Below are positions 6,001-6,790 of a DNA stretch of 6,790 bases, one piece after another. The notes under the pieces were generated by a model, which worked only from the letters and a program-made list of their open reading frames with translations, made no database searches and had not been told where the DNA came from. The position numbers and the translations under genes were made by a program. The stretch comes from Flavobacteriales bacterium (GTDB lineage: Bacteria > Bacteroidota > Bacteroidia > Flavobacteriales > UA16): positions 1-6,790 of the forward strand of contig NYTZ01000148.1 in assembly GCA_002683735.1 (NCBI GenBank). The letters run 5' to 3'. The stretch's first letter is position 1; every line of letters starts with the position of its first letter.

Positions 6001-6762
6001 TGGTCGCCGGCGTCGGAGCCGGTCACCGTGGGCGTGGGGCCGCCGGTCCCGACCCCTGGCGACGTGCTCCAGATTTCCTGCGACCCGCGCGGGGAGTCGG
6101 CCACGCTCGAGTGGCGCCCCTTCCGCCGCCACTCCTCCGAGCTCTGCGGCCTCGAGTACCGCATCTCAGCCATGTCCTGGGCGAGCGAGGAGTCCGAGGA
6201 CTTGGGGGTCCTGGCGCGCCTGCGGCGGGTGGCGGAGCAGGAGAGGGGGGCGGCCGGCGGCGCGGGCCTGCAGGCGCGCCTGTTCACACCCATGGGCTAC
6301 CTCTCGCAGCAGGACCCCTCCTCCACGCGGCTGCAGTGGACCGTGGAGGGCCTGCGGCCGGGCAGGTTCTACCGCTTCTTCGTCTGCGCGCGCTACGAGG
6401 CGCTGCCGGCGGGCGCGGTCGTGCTGCCCCAGGAGGGCCTCGGCGGCGCGAGCCCGATCTGCCGCTCCTGGCCCGACGCGCTGCCGGAGCTCGAGGGCGC
6501 CGCGTGGGAGGCCTATCTGAGCAGGATCGGCCTGTGGTCCACTATCGTCAACACTGTCCACATGGTGCAGGCGCCCTCTGCCGGCATACGGCCGCCGATG
6601 CAGGCCTCGCTGCCCTGGCCGGAGCCCTGGCCGGCGGCGGCGCCCGGGAGACCCGGCGCCGCGGGCGCGGCGCGGCTCTCGCCTCCGGGCCGCGCCGGCG
6701 GCTGGGGCCCGGCGGCGGAGCCCGGCGCGGAGGCCTGGCACGTTCCGCAGGAGCACATGTGA
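13..6762 (+). CDS. Giant GAF-like / fibronectin type III array protein (about 2249 aa), unassigned family
   Basis: One continuous frame of 2249 codons ends at TGA 6760-6762. Seen in order: Ala/Ser-rich leader (1-65), GAF-like domain (about 70-255), about 14 FN3-like modules (about 263-2155) and a Pro/Ala/Gly-rich tail (2156-2249). There is no N-terminal hydrophobic signal and no clear transmembrane helix, so a cytoplasmic location is inferred. Known biology: GAF domains bind small ligands such as cyclic nucleotides or mediate dimerisation, and FN3 modules act as protein-binding or spacer units. A scaffold or sensor role is inference; no catalytic domain is visible. ATG 13 is the first ATG, in a strong Kozak-like context (A at -3, G at +4), but in-frame ATGs at 40 and 79 have the same context. 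The frame is also open to base 1, so the 5' end may be incomplete. Codon use varies sharply along the gene. I do not recognise an orthologue and give no symbol. Confidence is high that this is the real frame and low on function. Confidence 0.93.
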   Translation: MASAVRAASMASAGGSGDRHASMASVDPAQLGKRHQARHTTFPGAPGFRSFARPSSARGARGSQLPEVLNRWGVGEGDECAISALMVAVLQTYENRTSNDIWMLLVEPLLTLVPCEDVKILVRSLDSLNEGRHQSIGAYDPTMRDQVKTVIYVERFHQKKIEAEAARTQRICRIPSPDASRKNWAQYEHYPHCGTIRCVAAVPLFDSAGNNLAVVKLMNRKHGSSPAPEFTRADLTALSAFSAIFACVLPHPFLGLPGTCLRRPPQAMIVVSDSSIDALVTWQLPKEAKGMPLQEVLYGEMLDESDGAVDVQGQGWIEVPCGQLQPCDVPGENCIGYEFLVRNLTADRYYGFCVRLSNMFSSLDWSLPSAPVSTFLAPPQPPFNAKVLLHPLSESVVRLEWPPFEACDTQLETIEYRVLAQPVLGTASGLSAKESAELAQVVAAFVSNGTREMESASVMNLQPIFTYSFAVEARYARVGTRDFSQGLVSSSFSFPSVDITLPGPQPYLADHIGSIGDVAWPQPLAAPCVAIHWPYPAELTSQLLVQSRHASKVLDPQGPRLNVSVWSVLKPSDYAEAQLTDGTTSNNVRLLQGEVLRGSYAVQIRVVTMQHWGSASPPSAWFHPLPPPPPEALQVRFNAGDEDGLRVDVAWMARWDNFLGEGAPAILGPVGYTVQRDFLSGTGPRATRFQARLRPVLFEGDVLGTWSELAHQPISAFQVGADDEELGDAARYEWSVQGQEWFSQAGVALEVQMRHGNALSWSSWSPGALVTVGLQPPQPAAGDELRLLDPRPDSVTLSWFPFVSTERDLHALEYRVMVLELPDKKCDRPESGGKVVAWKMADIVSSETTDPRAPMTYVVQSLVPSRRYLFAVECWYARMPPAVALAASARIETLEPLPSRALRLSILTGSLSAEVALAPQGQVTIETTSQTQQPHGFTVRLRWQIGIAPVAYPLPPILCYQLCCSMLVGSDKILLPPGLLGANAVGEGVGCFAVDREGETAAVDVELSRSALEGLFQRVKGSIHFAVRVGDPNSGEWSAWSQDASNPVDIALHPPTPRGPVLVSEELWGPRGGSLPRGLPHAVRELRATWQPFGPAACTAARWHQVLAVEYTLAVLAVDAGCANALDQYHLYRAGEDQLPKAREVFQERFRQSFAEVEAGELPSLSLPGDALQPGRLHYICVRGRYTFGDGSRVPEIQSTGECSSSAFTEELYQPTPLRWPAPAICATDLADSSERCLELDLPHEVNSTGTMGQPLIVDYRVGCVYRAAPSVNPTVVPTGDWLSLHPDLVRSVPDGRLQVPSTALGAEVCQFRVRRGTSESEPSAWVDVEVWLPEVAQLRHLGVGSKVDESRGLGVALVLGCGGAGLAAQLKWPRHPPQATAVSLARYQLRFQGADAPALPLAVQQWHALPHTDLPHGDPDTAVHVLGQEQLKYGGRYSFSLRLCDTQGRWSPWSPRTAPLRLELPPPAAGGGVESGDLRVLGSATLARVTWRPFAVPARSEAAEAPLLLSGEDASAGCVIGDYEVAAREEGASEKASVVVHCRGPLLFAELPRLDMDHGWLEAEVQLEPQKTYHLSVRARAPCGGWGPALLSAPLGPRLAPISTGVVRAELSAQSYSQQEGHLDMAVCLEWPVRGFLGAGTYERWGESCSEFVQVEQQAAQLAKYQVRSCVAADRQSNWVECVPVDIGTAYDLHSQLVKVSMPVHAVALPLLSGSAYVFAVRCADVHGRWTAWSTPSEAVSTQVPTLLPPQEDKSEAGLHLRLQQLTDRAVALEWSHFRVDWGHGAPSQHLDKVVEHIVYRLRVERRLPQNENDPRGNDSTERTTSHMLCEKTCDRRVQGVLSHHVDDLDEASEYVFHLSARWADIPHALGKAQWTAEISSRPLEPRQRTLRVPAPPSLEVIASDATGIILCARWRACAALRDGAGHPVPGAWYQYRLLRGRGPLDPHMDWQPLAKVLEDPASLSADIVSELPEARLGDVVRLSVRVGDADRCTEWSPASEPVTVGVGPPVPTPGDVLQISCDPRGESATLEWRPFRRHSSELCGLEYRISAMSWASEESEDLGVLARLRRVAEQERGAAGGAGLQARLFTPMGYLSQQDPSSTRLQWTVEGLRPGRFYRFFVCARYEALPAGAVVLPQEGLGGASPICRSWPDALPELEGAAWEAYLSRIGLWSTIVNTVHMVQAPSAGIRPPMQASLPWPEPWPAAAPGRPGAAGAARLSPPGRAGGWGPAAEPGAEAWHVPQEHM
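217..777 (+). other. GAF-like domain (residues about 70-255)
   Basis: The C-terminal half is the recognisable part. A strand R197-C-V-A-A-V-P-L-F is followed by a D-S-A-G-N-N turn, then L-A-V-V-K-L-M-N219-R-K, a loop, F230-T-R-A-D234 and a closing helix (about 235-250). This matches the usual GAF order: xVPL strand, dxxG turn, GVxxLxNK strand, FtxxDxxxL helix. It also resembles a relaxed form of the N-K-x(n)-F-x3-D-E motif of phosphodiesterase GAF domains, here with an Arg inserted between N and K and with E replaced by L235. The N-terminal half (about 77-190) has the expected opening helix, but its ligand-facing loop region (about 130-195) is divergent. Ligand binding cannot be predicted; a dimerisation-only role is equally possible. 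The assignment rests on pattern recognition, not a profile search. Confidence 0.65.
799..1140 (+). repeat. FN3-like module B1 (residues 263-376)
   Basis: The strand B core is A-L-V-T-W282 and strand F is Y350-G-F-C-V-R355. The FG region ends in W365-S-L-P-S, a degenerate WSXWS box. It is joined directly to the GAF-like domain by a short Pro-containing linker and leaves through an A-P-P-Q-P-P linker. Confidence 0.6.
1141..1512 (+). repeat. FN3-like module A1 (residues 377-500)
   Basis: The type A signature is complete: V-R-L-E-W401-P-P-F404, then I-E-Y416-R-V, an insert (about 420-455) and the F-strand Y-S-F-A-V-E-A-R-Y-A (467-476). The insert contains an Ala-rich, probably helical stretch at about 430-446. 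There is no WSXWS box; R-Y-A-R takes its place. Confidence 0.65.
1513..1887 (+). repeat. FN3-like module B2 (residues 501-625)
   Basis: The strand B core is V-A-I-H-W533 and strand F is Y-A-V-Q-I-R605. W612-G-S-A-S is a degenerate WSXWS box, followed by P-P-S-A-W621 and a polyproline linker (626-630). This module is followed by another type B module, which breaks the simple alternation. Confidence 0.5.
1888..2334 (+). repeat. FN3-like module B3 with intact WSSWS box (residues 626-774)
   Basis: The core is V-D-V-A-W651, with G-Y-T-V-Q-R at about 671-676, a G-T-W-S-E-L strand at about 704-709, strand F L-E-V-Q752-M-R754 and an intact W761-S-S-W-S765. The usual ladder Arg position is Q752, with an Arg two residues on. 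At about 149 residues it is longer than a typical 90-100 residue FN3 domain; the extra length lies in the loops between about 677 and 735. Confidence 0.6.
2335..2694 (+). repeat. FN3-like module A2 (residues 775-894)
   Basis: The entry linker is Q-P-P-Q-P. The signature is V-T-L-S-W799-F-P-F802, then L-E-Y814-R-V, a charged insert (about 820-855), and Y-L-F-A-V-E-C-W-Y-A-R (868-878). This closely matches A1 in its last strand. Confidence 0.65.
2695..3168 (+). repeat. FN3-like module B4 with intact WSAWS box (residues 895-1052)
   Basis: The core is F-T-V-R-L-R-W943. Strand F is I-H-F-A-V-R1028-V-G-D, followed by N-S-G-E and W1037-S-A-W-S1041. The spacing from the strand F Arg to the box is close to that in class I cytokine receptors. 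The module is long (about 158 residues) and has Cys-containing loops (C959, C963, C964, C991). Confidence 0.6.
3169..3612 (+). repeat. FN3-like module A3 (residues 1053-1200), high GC3
   Basis: The entry linker is H-P-P-T-P. The signature is L-R-A-T-W1090-Q-P-F1093, then V-E-Y1111-T-L, and a large insert (about 1118-1165) rich in Q/E/R/F and probably helical. It closes with L-Q-P-G-R-L-H-Y-I-C-V-R-G-R-Y. Third-position GC in 3181-3420 is 72 of 80 codons by hand count, far above the 5' part of the gene. Confidence 0.6.
3613..4011 (+). repeat. Degenerate FN3-like module B5 (residues 1201-1333)
   Basis: This is the weakest module. The core Trp appears to be replaced (C-L-E-L-D-L1242), Y1260-R-V and a G-D-W1282-L-S-L strand are present, and strand F is C-Q-F-R1313-V-R. 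The WSXWS box is lost, leaving S-E-P-S-A-W1326. The P-S-A-W remnant is shared only with B2, which sits at the same place in the order. Confidence 0.4.
4012..4407 (+). repeat. FN3-like module B6 with intact WSPWS box (residues 1334-1465)
   Basis: The core is A-A-Q-L-K-W1373, then Y-Q-L-R-F (about 1388-1392), Q-Q-W-H-A-L, G-G-R-Y-S-F-S-L-R1443-L-C-D, G-R-W1451-S-P-W-S1455. The entry segment V-A-L-V-L-G-C-G-G-A-G-L (1356-1367) is hydrophobic, but it leads into strand B and is too glycine-rich and short to call a membrane helix. Confidence 0.6.
4408..4800 (+). repeat. FN3-like module A4 (residues 1466-1596), high GC3
   Basis: The entry is P-P-P. The signature is A-R-V-T-W1492-R-P-F1495, then G-D-Y1524-E-V, an insert, and L-E-P-Q-K-T-Y-H-L-S-V-R-A-R-A (1568-1582). 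The terminal Tyr of the type A motif is replaced here. GC3 for 4561-4800 is 68 of 80 codons by hand count. Confidence 0.55.
4801..5256 (+). repeat. FN3-like module B7 with WTAWS box (residues 1597-1748)
   Basis: The core is A-V-C-L-E-W1632, then K-Y-Q-V-R-S-C (about 1665-1671), S-N-W-V-E-C-V, Y-V-F-A-V-R1723-C-A-D, G-R-W1731-T-A-W-S1735. The Ser to Thr change in the box is conservative. G-R-W and C-x-D match B6, so B6 and B7 are the closest pair around the box. Confidence 0.6.
5257..5664 (+). repeat. FN3-like module A5 (residues 1749-1884)
   Basis: The entry is L-P-P-Q. The signature is V-A-L-E-W1776-S-H-F1779, then H-I-V-Y1801-R-L. A hydrophilic, Asn/Asp/Arg-rich insert (about 1806-1845) contains C1831 and C1835. 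It closes with E-Y-V-F-H-L-S-A-R-W-A. The insert is low in GC3 compared with its flanks (5401-5520: 24 of 40 codons). Confidence 0.55.
5665..6039 (+). repeat. FN3-like module B8 (residues 1885-2009), very high GC3
   Basis: The core is I-L-C-A-R-W1916, then W-Y-Q-Y-R-L-L (1934-1940), D-W-Q-P-L, V-R-L-S-V-R1987-V-G-D and E-W1997-S-P-A-S2001. The WSXWS box has lost only its second Trp. R-V-G-D is shared exactly with B4. Confidence 0.6.
6040..6477 (+). repeat. FN3-like module A6 (residues 2010-2155), very high GC3
   Basis: The entry is P-P-V-P-T-P. The signature is A-T-L-E-W2034-R-P-F2037, then G-L-E-Y2049-R-I. A long insert (about 2052-2108) has a charged helix-like part rich in E, R and L. It closes with G-L-R-P-G-R-F-Y-R-F-F-V-C-A-R-Y (2113-2128). 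This is the last recognisable FN3 module. Confidence 0.6.
6478..6759 (+). other. C-terminal Pro/Ala/Gly-rich tail (residues 2156-2249)
   Basis: After a short amphipathic stretch (L-E-G-A-A-W-E-A-Y-L-S-R-I-G-L-W, about 2160-2175) the sequence becomes low in complexity and rich in P, A and G, with repeated W-P and P-G pairs. It is probably disordered. No targeting signal or known C-terminal peptide is evident. Confidence 0.6.
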
Positions 6763-6784
6763 GGCCCGGCACATGTGAGGCCCG
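6753..6784 (+). repeat. Perfect 16-bp tandem duplication spanning the stop codon
   Basis: The unit gcacatgtgaggcccg occupies 6753-6768 and repeats exactly at 6769-6784, with two more matching bases (gc). The first copy contains the stop codon TGA 6760-6762. Each copy includes the perfect 8-bp palindrome CACATGTG (6754-6761 and 6770-6777). The unit length is not a multiple of three, so the second TGA lies in another frame. Confidence 0.85.
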
Positions 6785-6790
6785 GCCTAG

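Noticed and set aside
5493..6293. Antisense open frame of 266 codons
   Set aside because: It lies opposite GC-rich codons where antisense stops are rare. Its product is Arg/Ser/Pro-rich with no recognisable domain, and the plus-strand FN3 reading is clear.
6166..6774. Antisense open frame of 202 codons at the 3' end
   Set aside because: Same cause: GC3 near 96% on the plus strand leaves few antisense stops. The product is low-complexity Arg/Ala/Gly.

Overview
The window holds one gene. A single uninterrupted plus-strand reading frame (13-6762, TGA stop) fills almost all 6790 bases and encodes a protein of about 2249 residues. It has no predicted signal peptide and no convincing membrane segment. 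I see no RNA gene, mobile element, CRISPR array or second gene. The long GC-rich frame, the giant modular architecture, the strong Kozak-like context at the ATGs and the absence of any operon suggest a protist nuclear gene or cDNA. A dinoflagellate is my best guess. This is an inference from style only: no dinoflagellate spliced leader and no poly(A) are present to prove it.

Layout by residue: 1-65 is a low-complexity Ala/Ser/Arg-rich leader with three ASMAS units. Residues about 70-255 are a divergent GAF-like domain, whose C-terminal half is the most recognisable part. Residues about 263-2155 are an array of about 14 fibronectin type III-like modules. Residues 2156-2249 are a Pro/Ala/Gly-rich tail. 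The modules fall into two classes. Type B modules have a strand F of the form [FL]-x-V-R followed by a WSXWS-like box, which is intact in four of eight. Type A modules have an entry signature W-x-[PH]-F, then usually an E/D-Y-R-V-like strand and a terminal [FI]-x-V-x-x-R-Y-like strand, with a variable insert between. The order is B A B B A B A B B A B A B A, which looks like a five-module unit (BABBA) present twice, followed by two BA pairs.

A plausible reading is an intracellular scaffold: a GAF-type sensor or dimerisation head on a rod of FN3 domains that carry cytokine-receptor-like WSXWS boxes. I cannot assign a named family or gene symbol. Third-position GC is strikingly patchy along the gene (about 51% to about 96% in hand-counted 80-codon blocks), and the rich blocks begin and end near module edges. 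The 5' end is open, so the protein may start upstream of the window. The 3' end carries a perfect 16-bp tandem duplication that includes the stop codon.
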